DNA of 23,431 nucleotides from assembly GCA_002398825.1 (NCBI GenBank), contig DHBS01000032.1:29615-53045 (forward strand). Reading direction: 5' to 3'. A model generated the notes under the pieces. It was not told the origin of the DNA. It saw only the letters and a list, made by a program, of their open reading frames with translations, and searched no databases. A program made the position numbers and the translations under genes. Origin of the DNA: Syntrophomonas sp. UBA4922. GTDB taxonomy: Bacteria > Bacillota > Syntrophomonadia > Syntrophomonadales > Syntrophomonadaceae. Each line of letters opens with the position of its first letter. Within the stretch, counting starts at the first letter, position 1. Of this stretch, positions 1-6,860 are shown piece after piece.

Positions 1-231
1 CACCAGCATCAGGCCGGTGCTGAACACGGCGCCGAACATGAACTGTCCCAAGCCGTTACCAAGGTATTTGGGAATATCGTTGCCGATTACGGTAGCCAGG
101 TTGGCGCCGAAGCCGATATAGGCCCCGGCCAGAATACCCAGTACAATCAGTTGTCCCATGGATAGGGTTTTCTTTTTGCCGCTGGCTCCGCAGGCCGCCA
201 CGGCTACTTCTCCGGGAGCTAAAAAGTTCAT
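1..231 (-). CDS. Formate/nitrite transporter (FNT family), N-terminal part, cut by window edge
   Basis: About 77 N-terminal residues are present and the gene continues off the left edge. The protein opens MNFLAPGEVAVAACGASGKK, followed by a glycine-rich membrane helix with LGILAGAYIGFGA, as in FocA/FdhC/NirC pentameric channels for formate or nitrite. The start at 231 is preferred over the in-frame ATG at 240 because GAAAGGA lies about 7 nt upstream of it. It is the last visible gene after the fdhA-moeA-nuoEF genes on the same strand, so formate is the likely substrate; that is inferred from context. A strong hairpin lies between it and nuoF. The family call is good, but formate versus nitrite specificity cannot be read from this fragment. 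Confidence 0.85.
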   Translation of the reverse strand, partial: MNFLAPGEVAVAACGASGKKKTLSMGQLIVLGILAGAYIGFGANLATVIGNDIPKYLGNGLGQFMFGAVFSTGLMLV

Positions 232-302
232 AAAAATCATCCTTTCCATATACGCATATTACCTGTATCCGCCAGCAGGTACAGGTGGTAGAACATAGGG
301 TT

Positions 303-336
303 GGGGGACGGGCGCTTTATTAAGGCGCCCTCCCCC
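303..336. terminator. Strong GC hairpin between nuoF-like gene and FNT transporter
   Basis: GGGGGA (303-308) and GGGCGC (310-315) pair with GCGCCC (325-330) and TCCCCC (331-336), leaving one bulged C. There is no T-run on either side, so this is not a textbook Rho-independent terminator. It may reduce read-through into the transporter gene or protect mRNA ends. The structure is seen directly; the role is inferred. Confidence 0.4.
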
Positions 337-388
337 TGGTTTGCGCTGCATTGCGGACCTAGCAATGCTTGAGAAGTCGGTTGATGTT

Positions 389-1612
389 CTAGTTTAGTTT
401 AGCGGCATAATCATTCTGAAAGTGCTTTAGTGTGGTCAAGAACGGCGCCGGCGCCGCTTGTCCCAAACCACACAGGCAAGCCCTGGCCATCACTGTTCCA
501 AGCCTTTCGGCATTGTCTAAATCAGACGCTATTCCCTGGCCCTTTTTCAAACGATGTACCGTTTCATGCAAACGCTTGGTACCCTCGCGGCAGGGAGCGC
601 ACTTCCCACAGGATTCATGTTCAAAGAAGCTGGTTATACGCTCAATAACATCGACAATATCACGGGTTTCATCCATCACCAAAACCGCCCCGGATCCCAG
701 GGTGGCTCCTTTAGCGGCCATAGAGTCAAAATCAATGGAGGTGTCCAGTAAGGTTTCCGGAATAAAACCGCCTGATGTGCCGCCTACTTGAACCGCTTTA
801 ATTTTTTTGCTTCCCACCAGACCGCCGCCGAAATCATAAACTACCTGACGAAGGGTGGTATTGGTAGGCACCTCGACAAAAATCCGGTTGGCGACATCGC
901 CGGTCAGGGTGAGAACTTTGGTGCCGGGATAACCGGCAGCTCCTATACTTTTGTACCAGTCGGATCCTTTTTCAACGATGACCGGAATGTTGGCCAAGGT
1001 CTCCACATTGTTAACGATGGTGGGTTTTCCCCACAGTCCGCTAACCGGGGGAAAAGGCGGTTTAAAGCGAGGCTCGCCCCGATGCCCTTCAATAGATTCG
1101 ATCAGAGCGCTTTCCTCTCCGCATACATAAGCGCCGGCGCCCATGCGCACTTCGATGTCGAAGCCATCCAACACGCCTTTTTCTTTGGCCTGGGCAATCG
1201 CTTTTTTCAAGGTTTCAACTACATAAGGATACTCGCCCCGGCAGTAGATGTAACCTTTGCTGGAACCGATGGCATAACCGCAGATGGCCATGCCTTCCAG
1301 AACGGACTGGGGATCGTTTTCCATAATGATACGGTCCTTGTAGGTTCCGGGTTCGCCTTCATCCGCGTTGCATACCACATACTTTTGCTCGGAAGCGATC
1401 TGTGAAGAAAAACTCCACTTCATACCGCAGTTGAAACCGGCCCCGCCCCGGCCCCGCAGCCCCGATTGCTTAACCAGGTCGATAAGGTCTGACTGATTCA
1501 TGCTCCGGGCTTTAGCCAGCGATTGATAGCCTCCGGCGTTAATATAATCATCGATGTTGAGCGGATCAATTTTACCAAAATTGCGCAGCACGACACGCAT
1601 TTCCTCAGACAT
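389..1612 (-). CDS. nuoF: NuoF/HylB-like NADH-binding flavoprotein subunit of formate dehydrogenase
   Basis: This is a 407-residue homologue of complex I subunit NuoF, which moves electrons between NAD(H), FMN and a [4Fe-4S] cluster in the cytoplasm. Visible motifs are GRGGAGF (FMN/NADH site), NADEGEPGTYKDR, the glycine/glutamate segment YVCGEESALIESIEGHRGEPR, and cluster ligands Cys335, Cys338, Cys341 (CGKCAPC) with Cys381 (CLCGLG). It has only the core fold; the extra N- and C-terminal Fe-S domains of HydB-type subunits are absent. The start at 1612 is chosen because AAAGGAGGG sits 5 nt upstream; a GTG at 1630 overlapping the nuoE stop is less likely. It lies 17 nt after nuoE in the fdhA operon, so it should connect formate oxidation to NAD+ or the reverse. 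The sequence cannot say whether ferredoxin is also used by bifurcation. Confidence 0.93.
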   Translation of the reverse strand: MSEEMRVVLRNFGKIDPLNIDDYINAGGYQSLAKARSMNQSDLIDLVKQSGLRGRGGAGFNCGMKWSFSSQIASEQKYVVCNADEGEPGTYKDRIIMENDPQSVLEGMAICGYAIGSSKGYIYCRGEYPYVVETLKKAIAQAKEKGVLDGFDIEVRMGAGAYVCGEESALIESIEGHRGEPRFKPPFPPVSGLWGKPTIVNNVETLANIPVIVEKGSDWYKSIGAAGYPGTKVLTLTGDVANRIFVEVPTNTTLRQVVYDFGGGLVGSKKIKAVQVGGTSGGFIPETLLDTSIDFDSMAAKGATLGSGAVLVMDETRDIVDVIERITSFFEHESCGKCAPCREGTKRLHETVHRLKKGQGIASDLDNAERLGTVMARACLCGLGQAAPAPFLTTLKHFQNDYAAKLN

Positions 1613-1629
1613 TGATTTCCCTCCTTTCA

Positions 1630-2079
1630 CTACTTGTATTCGGCCAGCACACCGGGAATTTTCTCGGCGGTCAAATCCCCGTAAGGCTTGCTGTTAACGG
1701 TAATTACCGGAGTAGCCTGACACTGTCCGACGCACTCGGTAAACTCCAGGGTAAACTTTCCATCTGCCGTGGTTTCACCCATTTTAATGCCCAGTTCTTT
1801 TTCCAGAGCCGCCACAACCTGATCGGCTCCGGCGATATGGCAGGGGGCGCTTTCACAGATGCGGATCACGTTCTTGCCGCGTTTTCCCACCTTGAAGTAG
1901 GAATAGAATGTGGCCACCCCATAGGCCTGAGCCTTGGACATATTAAAGGCCTGCGCAGCAGCGGCGATAGCATCTTCCGGGATATAGCCGTACTTCTTCT
2001 GCATAGCGTGATAGGCTTCAATAATACCTCCGGGTAGATATTGATACGGACTGATAATCTCTTGATAAACTGTCAACAT
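1630..2079 (-). CDS. nuoE: NuoE/HylA-like [2Fe-2S] subunit of formate dehydrogenase
   Basis: This 149-residue protein has the thioredoxin-like fold and four ligands of the complex I 24-kDa subunit: Cys75 and Cys80 (CESAPC) with Cys116 and Cys120 (CVGQC), which bind one [2Fe-2S] cluster. The N-terminal helical part contains GVATFYSYF, typical of the family. It pairs with the NuoF-like protein encoded 17 nt downstream to form the diaphorase module, which would exchange electrons with the Fe-S domain of FdhA. The ribosome site AGGAGGTG lies about 6 nt before the ATG. That ribosome site overlaps the end of a decayed MoeA-like fragment. Family assignment is secure; membership of the FDH complex is inferred from operon order. 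Confidence 0.93.
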   Translation of the reverse strand: MLTVYQEIISPYQYLPGGIIEAYHAMQKKYGYIPEDAIAAAAQAFNMSKAQAYGVATFYSYFKVGKRGKNVIRICESAPCHIAGADQVVAALEKELGIKMGETTADGKFTLEFTECVGQCQATPVITVNSKPYGDLTAEKIPGVLAEYK

Positions 2080-2093
2080 TTATTCACCTCCTG

Positions 2094-2247
2094 TATTTGC
2101 GTGAATCTCCATGAACAGTCAAATTCACCGCGCTTATGCCCCCCACCGCCTCCAATATGAAAATGGTTTCTGCTGCTAAAGCCGGATATGGTTTAGAATC
2201 TGCGCCTGGGCTTCTTCCAAACTGGCATCAACCAACACCTCTTGGAA
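2094..2247 (-). pseudogene. Frameshifted remnant of a MoeA N-terminal domain
   Basis: The 168 nt between the MoeA-like gene and nuoE look like decayed coding sequence. Reading on from the MoeA-like stop in the same frame gives EVLVDASLEEAQAQILNHIRL and then TAG at 2176-2178. The next frame continues at once with LAAETIFILEAVGGISAVNL and runs to a TGA at 2094-2096. Joined, this resembles the start of MoeA, whose N-terminus typically reads like sxeEAlxxil...etvpLleAvGRvlAedv. A single frameshift would restore it. No remainder of MoeA follows. The resemblance is from memory, so this is a moderate call; a chance open stretch is the alternative. Confidence 0.45.
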
Positions 2248-3273
2248 TTAGGTCGCTTTGCCAAAGGGACACTGGGGAAAATGACAGATATTACACTCTC
2301 CACACAGACCTCCATGGCCCATAGCCGCAATATCCATACGGGATATCAGGTCGCCGGCAAATATCCGCGGCAGCAGAAGATCCAATGTGGTCTTACGGCT
2401 GAACAGGGCGCCTCCCGGCACACCGCATATAGGCACATGTCCCTGGTAAGCCAGCATAAACTGGGAGCCAGGCAAAATCGGAGCGCCATAGAAGATAAGC
2501 TCCGCTTTGGTAGCCTTGATGGCCCGGGGCGTGGCATCGTCGGCATCCACCGACATACCCCCGGTAACCACAATCAGCTCGGCGCCTTCGGCAATAAAGT
2601 TCTGAATCTCCATAGTGATCAGCTCAGGTTCATCAGGAACAATAATCTGTCCCATCCAACGTCCTCCATAAGGTGCGATCTTATGACGAATGACCTGGGC
2701 AAACCCGTCTCTTATCCTGCCGCTGTTTACCTCGCTGCCCGTAGTAACCACTGCGGTCCATAACGGGAAAAACGGCTTTACGGTGAGAATAGGCGTCCGG
2801 CCTACGCAGAACTTTTCCGCCGCTTCGATGATGCTGCGTTCAACCGCCAGCGGAACCACCCTGGTGCCAGCTACGATCTGGCCTTTGGCCACCACCCGGT
2901 CATTGTGCAAGGTGGCAAAGATAATGTCGTTCAGGAGATTCATCCGGGTCAGTTGTTCGGCCTGAACTTTGAGCAGCCCGTCATAAGCAGCCCGAAGATT
3001 TACCTTGCCCTGATTGGGGGCCGTCCAGGTAAGACCGGGACCGGCTGCCATATGGGCCAGCCGCAATGCGGCCTCATCTTCATGCACCGAGGAGTCATCG
3101 GGCTCCCAGACGTAAATATGCTCTTTTCCCAGATCCTTCAATACCGTTATATCCTCGGGGCGGATAACATGACCCCGTTTGAAGGCTCTCCTTTTTACAG
3201 CACCCGGCACAATCATGGTAATATCATGGCCCAGTGATTGCCCGATTGCCTCCGTTAAAGCTATTCTAAGCAT
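2248..3273 (-). CDS. MoeA/MogA-like molybdopterin-binding protein with C-terminal Cys cluster
   Basis: This 341-residue protein has a MoCF-type molybdopterin-binding domain at roughly residues 170-300: VVTTGSEVNSGRI, then VTGGMSVDADDATP (family motif TGGxSxGxxD-like) and CGVPGG. The domain binds molybdopterin during metal insertion or adenylation. The N-terminal half lacks the full MoeA architecture. The extreme C-terminus carries CGECNICHFPQCPFGK, four cysteines spaced CxxCxxCx5C that could bind Fe-S or zinc. It starts 13 nt after fdhA behind an AGGAGG site, so it is co-translated with the dehydrogenase and probably helps load Mo or W cofactor into it. The substrate and the role of the Cys cluster are inferred. 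Confidence 0.82.
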   Translation of the reverse strand: MLRIALTEAIGQSLGHDITMIVPGAVKRRAFKRGHVIRPEDITVLKDLGKEHIYVWEPDDSSVHEDEAALRLAHMAAGPGLTWTAPNQGKVNLRAAYDGLLKVQAEQLTRMNLLNDIIFATLHNDRVVAKGQIVAGTRVVPLAVERSIIEAAEKFCVGRTPILTVKPFFPLWTAVVTTGSEVNSGRIRDGFAQVIRHKIAPYGGRWMGQIIVPDEPELITMEIQNFIAEGAELIVVTGGMSVDADDATPRAIKATKAELIFYGAPILPGSQFMLAYQGHVPICGVPGGALFSRKTTLDLLLPRIFAGDLISRMDIAAMGHGGLCGECNICHFPQCPFGKAT

Positions 3274-3286
3274 AGCAGCCTCCTGC

Positions 3287-5965
3287 CTAGGCCTTGGCGA
3301 TTTTTACAGCGCACACCTTGTACTCACCGGTGCCGGCAATATCACATACAAAAGGACTGGTAAGTTCATTGGTGGGCGTATCACTATGATGGTGGGACAT
3401 CCAGATGACCCCGGGCTGCACCCGCTCAGTTACCCAGACGGTGGTGGTCACTTCACCCCGGCGGGACGTAACCTTCATGCGGCTGCCGGTAACCACACCC
3501 AATTTTTGAGCTTCCTGCGGGTTGACCTCGGTCATCTCACGATCCCATACACTGGCCAGGCCTGCTGAATATTGGGTGGTCACATTATAGTGCTGCATGA
3601 CCCGACCGGTGCACAACAAGATGGGATAATCCGCATCGGGTAATTCTCCCGGAGGAATATGCTCATTGGGCTGGAAGCCTCCCAGCCCGCGGGTAAATTT
3701 GCCGATATGCAGAATGGGCGTACCGGGATGATCATTGGAGGGGCAGGGCCAGTGCACGGATTCTTTTTCCATACGCTCAAAGCTGATGCCGGCCATGGAT
3801 GGAGATAATGATGCCATTTCAGCCCAGATTTCACTGGGATGGTTATAGCTCATGGGGTAGCCCATGCGGGTGACCATCTGACAAATGGTTTCCCAGTTGG
3901 CCTGCCCGGGCAGAGGCTCAATAGCTTTACGAACCCGCTGAGGCCGGCGTTCGGTATTGGTAAAGGTACCGTCGCATTCGGCGAAACTGGCGGCCGGCAG
4001 CACCACATCCGCAAATTCGGCGGTTTCGGTCAGGAAAAGTTCCTGTACTACAAAAAAGTCCAGCCGTTCCAGGGCTTCTTTGATATGATTGGCATTGGGA
4101 TCGGTCAGAACCGGATTTTCACCCAGAATATACATGGCCTTGACTTTTCCTTCATGGGCGGCTTCAAACATTTCCGGGATCTTCAAACCCACTTTATCAG
4201 GCAAGGAAACGCCCCAAGTCTTTTCATGTTTTTCCCGGGCGGCCTGGTCGGTAACACTCTGATAGCCGGAATAGACATTGGGCAGAGCGCCCATGTCACA
4301 GGCCCCTTGAACGTTGTTCTGTCCGCGGACCGGGTTGACGCCCACCCCCGGCCGGCCGATATGACCGGTCAGCATGGCCAGGTTGGCAATGCTCATAACG
4401 TTGCGGGTTCCGCAGATGTGTTCGGTGATGCCCAGTGAATAGAAGATCATGGCCTTGTCAGTGGTGGCATACAGGCGGGCCACCCGGTAGAGGTCTTCCA
4501 CGGCGACCCCGGTTATCTCGGAGACGCGTTCCGGCGTGTATTCGGCGGCCAGCGCTTTCATGGCTTCGTAATTTTCAGTGCGTTCGGCAATGAACTTTTT
4601 GTCTTCCAGACCTTCTTTGATAATGATATGCATTAACCCATTGAGCAGCGGAATATCGGTGCCGTGCTTCTGCCGCAGCCAAATGTCCGCTTCAGCGGCC
4701 AGTTCGGTGCGACGGGGATCGCAAACCACCAGTTTGCAGCCTTTGCGCGCTGCCTGGCGCATTTTATAGCCGACCACCGGATAGGCTTCAGTAGGATTGA
4801 TGCCAATCAGGAATAACAGTTCGGCTTCATCAGAAATTTCAGCAATGATATTGGTCATGGCGCCGCTGCCGAAAGAATTAGCCAGGCCGGCCACTGAAGG
4901 AGCATGGCAGGTGCGGGCGCAATGGTCGACATTGTTGGTACCCAAATGAGCCCGGGTGAACTTCTGTACCAGGAAGTTTTCCTCATTCGTGCAGCGGGCT
5001 GAGCTTAACGCCGCAAAGGAATCGGGACCATTCTTGGCTTTGTTTTCGTTGAACTTCTGGGCAATCAGCTCAAAAGCTTCGTCCCAGGAAGCCTCCTCGA
5101 ATTTACCATTGCGCTTGATCAGCGGAGTTTTAAGGCGCTTTTCATTGTAAATGAAATCCCAGCCAAAACGTCCTTTTACACACAAGCTGCGACCATTTAC
5201 CGGAGCATCTGGATTGGAGAGCACGCCGATCACTTTGCCCTGGTTTACTGCCAGGTCGAAATTGCAGCCGGTGCCGCAGAAGGGGCAGGTGGTTGTGACC
5301 CGTTCCAGATCCCAGCGGCGGGCCTTTCCGGCCATGGACTTTTCGGTCAGTGCCCCGGTGGGGCATACCGCCACGCACTGCCCGCAGAAAACGCAATCCG
5401 AATCAATGTAAGGAACATCCCCGGCGGTGGTGGCTTTACGGTGGAAGCCGCGATGCAGATAAGACAGGTTGTCCTTGCCGGTCATTTCTTCACAGGCTCT
5501 TACACAGGCGCCGCACAGAATACATTTGTTCAAATCCCGGATAATGAAGGGATTGCTTTCGTCTATGGCATAGCTGTGTTTCTCCCCTTGGAAAGCACTT
5601 TCTTTCACGCCGTACTGGTAGCAATAATCAGCCAGCTTACAAGCACCCAACTTGTCGCAGGTCATGCAATCCAGGGGATGATTGGCGATGAGCAGTTCCA
5701 GGATGGTTTTGCGCGCCTCGACGACGGCAGGCGAATCAGTGTGCACGATCATTCCGGGTGATACCGGTGTTACACATGAAGCGGGCAGCAGGCGGTTACC
5801 TTCTATTTCCACTACGCATAAGCGGCATGCTCCCAAAGGACTCAGATCCGGATCATAGCACAACCTGGGAATAGGAATGCCAGCATTTTCAGCAGCCTGG
5901 AGTATTGTGCTCCCCGCCGGGGCTTCAACCTCCTTCCCATTGATGATCAGTTTAATGAGTTCCAC
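3287..5965 (-). CDS. fdhA: NAD-linked formate dehydrogenase catalytic subunit, cysteine type
   Basis: This cytoplasmic molybdo- or tungsto-enzyme of 892 residues interconverts formate and CO2. The N-terminus is NuoG-like: a [2Fe-2S] site (Cys36, Cys47, Cys50, then a fourth Cys near 64), a His-ligated cluster (HPLDCMTCDKLGAC, residues 96-109), and two [4Fe-4S] motifs (CILCGACVRAC near 148-158 and CVFCGQCVAVC near 191-201). The bis-MGD domain begins with CPFCGTGC near 227-234. The active-site motif NVDHCARTCHAPSVAG aligns with NVDCCARVUHGPSVAG of E. coli FdhF, as I recall it, so Cys353 (codon TGC at 4907-4909) replaces selenocysteine and His354 follows. A GTG at 5965 lies 8 nt after GGAG and is preferred; the ATG at 5971 is only 2 nt from it. 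It leads the operon with the MoeA-like, NuoE and NuoF genes. Confidence 0.93.
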   Translation of the reverse strand: MELIKLIINGKEVEAPAGSTILQAAENAGIPIPRLCYDPDLSPLGACRLCVVEIEGNRLLPASCVTPVSPGMIVHTDSPAVVEARKTILELLIANHPLDCMTCDKLGACKLADYCYQYGVKESAFQGEKHSYAIDESNPFIIRDLNKCILCGACVRACEEMTGKDNLSYLHRGFHRKATTAGDVPYIDSDCVFCGQCVAVCPTGALTEKSMAGKARRWDLERVTTTCPFCGTGCNFDLAVNQGKVIGVLSNPDAPVNGRSLCVKGRFGWDFIYNEKRLKTPLIKRNGKFEEASWDEAFELIAQKFNENKAKNGPDSFAALSSARCTNEENFLVQKFTRAHLGTNNVDHCARTCHAPSVAGLANSFGSGAMTNIIAEISDEAELLFLIGINPTEAYPVVGYKMRQAARKGCKLVVCDPRRTELAAEADIWLRQKHGTDIPLLNGLMHIIIKEGLEDKKFIAERTENYEAMKALAAEYTPERVSEITGVAVEDLYRVARLYATTDKAMIFYSLGITEHICGTRNVMSIANLAMLTGHIGRPGVGVNPVRGQNNVQGACDMGALPNVYSGYQSVTDQAAREKHEKTWGVSLPDKVGLKIPEMFEAAHEGKVKAMYILGENPVLTDPNANHIKEALERLDFFVVQELFLTETAEFADVVLPAASFAECDGTFTNTERRPQRVRKAIEPLPGQANWETICQMVTRMGYPMSYNHPSEIWAEMASLSPSMAGISFERMEKESVHWPCPSNDHPGTPILHIGKFTRGLGGFQPNEHIPPGELPDADYPILLCTGRVMQHYNVTTQYSAGLASVWDREMTEVNPQEAQKLGVVTGSRMKVTSRRGEVTTTVWVTERVQPGVIWMSHHHSDTPTNELTSPFVCDIAGTGEYKVCAVKIAKA

Positions 5966-6000
5966 TACCATCACTCCTTTCAATAATTCCAGGGATAAGC

Positions 6001-6115
6001 AAATAAAAAACCTCCTATCTGAATAGAAGGAGGGCCTTCATTGCCATGGATAATCCTGTCAATGACTTGCATTCAAATGCACGCTCCTTCCCCTGTCCAG
6101 AAACGCCTCAAGGCG
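6001..6115 (-). promoter_or_regulatory. Structured leader of fdhA with terminator/antiterminator pair (candidate attenuator)
   Basis: On the minus strand CCTCCT pairs with AGGAGG (plus 6011-6016 with 6028-6033), with three further inner pairs around a bulged A, followed directly by TTTTTTATTT: a good intrinsic terminator. It ends about 35 nt before the fdhA start, leaving little room for a promoter downstream. Upstream, minus-strand GAAGGAG (plus 6084-6090) is perfectly complementary to CTCCTTC in the 5' arm of the terminator (plus 6026-6032), so an antiterminator can compete. Two small hairpins, TGCATTCAAATGCA (6068-6081) and CGCCTCAAGGCG (6104-6115), lie in and before the antiterminator loop. 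I do not recognise the Moco riboswitch consensus with confidence; the ligand or factor is unknown. Confidence 0.6.
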
Positions 6116-6579
6116 CCCATTGCACATCAACACCCAATGTTCTGCTCAGCAAAACCAGGGCAGCGCAAATAGATTTCTCGGCCAGTGACTCCTTTCCAAA
6201 TAAGGGAGGCAAACCCGTTTCCAGATTTACCGTACTGGTATATAACCAAGTCGGCTAAATCCCCATGGCCGAAGCTTTAGGAGAAGTCGCTTTGGAGCTA
6301 CGCTTTGAAAAATATCAAATTTTCAACATGAATATAATGGACACGCAAGTTCGCAGGGCAAAAGCACACATCGCTTGTACAATGAACTGAGAGAGGAGAA
6401 AAGCTTCGTGAAAGGCTTATCTGAAGCAAGATATACCTTTAACCAGGCTGGTTGCAGGCATTGGCGTGGGTCGTATGTCGGCAGCCAGAAGCAGTTAAGA
6501 AAGGCTTCCATGAATTCAATTCTCCAGTTGCGCTATTGTGTTTTGAAACACGATGAACCACCGGCTCATGGGCGATTGC

Positions 6580-6627
6580 TCACCCGCAACACTTGATGGT
6601 TGGCATAAACCCTGCCATTGAAAGCAC
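6580..6627 (-). CDS. Micro-ORF with near-perfect ribosome site; possible leader peptide or TGA-interrupted ORF
   Basis: AAAGGAGGTGAG (plus 6631-6642) sits 7 nt before a GTG that opens MLSMAGFMPTIKCCG and stops at TGA (6580-6582). Reading through that TGA, the frame stays open for 46 more codons to a TAA at 6439-6441, giving CCG-(TGA)-AIAHEP. The ribosome site is better than those of many real genes here, yet I recognise no family. It could be a leader peptide of the fdhA transcript, a decayed gene, or, least likely, a small selenoprotein. A short hairpin follows the TGA but does not look like a convincing SECIS. Confidence 0.22.
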   Translation of the reverse strand: MLSMAGFMPTIKCCG

Positions 6628-6826
6628 TTTCTCACCTCCTTTTATGCTGCACTTGTGACGCCAATATTTTAAAAACAGTTCAGCCTATCAACAAAAGAAT
6701 TTTGTTCTTATCCGACATTAAAAACTGTCTTCAAAATACACAGACGTATTCACTTATCTAGTTCGACAGTCTATAAGATATTCCTTCTTGTAATTCAATA
6801 TATTCCTATAAATAATATATAAACCG

Positions 6827-6844
6827 CATGATTTCGAAATCATG
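6827..6844 (-). terminator. Perfect palindrome after GT4 gene, probable weak terminator
   Basis: CATGATTTCGAAATCATG is an exact 18-bp palindrome lying 17 nt beyond the stop of the upstream minus-strand glycosyltransferase gene. On that strand it is followed by CGGTTTATATATTATTTAT, which is T-rich but not a clean T-run. Its place suggests transcript ending; a protein-binding palindrome is also possible. Confidence 0.4.
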
Positions 6845-6860
6845 ATCAATCCCGTTTCCC

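Larger units (their letters stand above)
6116..6860. other. Gene-poor stretch upstream of fdhA leader
   Basis: I recognise no complete gene here. A plus-strand frame is open from about 6303 to 6596 (roughly 95 codons) without a ribosome site or a familiar motif. A minus-strand frame from about 6253 to 6108 reads protein-like (contains GLPPLFGKESLAEK) but is short and starts at no clear signal. These may be gene remnants. The fdhA promoter is expected in this stretch. A weak candidate on the minus strand is TTGATA with AATATT 17 nt later, near 6660-6700. Confidence 0.4.

Noticed and set aside
3839..4438. Long plus-strand frames inside fdhA and similar frames inside nuoF, the MoeA-like gene and the MFS gene.
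   Set aside because: They are antisense shadows of well-supported genes with clear motifs and ribosome sites.
6040..6062. A minus-strand TTGACA near 6057-6062 as a possible fdhA promoter.
   Set aside because: No -10 box lies at 16-18 nt, where GAAGGC is found, and the site is inside the attenuator structure.
6303..6596. A roughly 95-codon open plus-strand frame upstream of fdhA.
   Set aside because: It has no ribosome site and no recognisable motif, and it lies opposite a micro-ORF with a better signal. It may be chance or a remnant.
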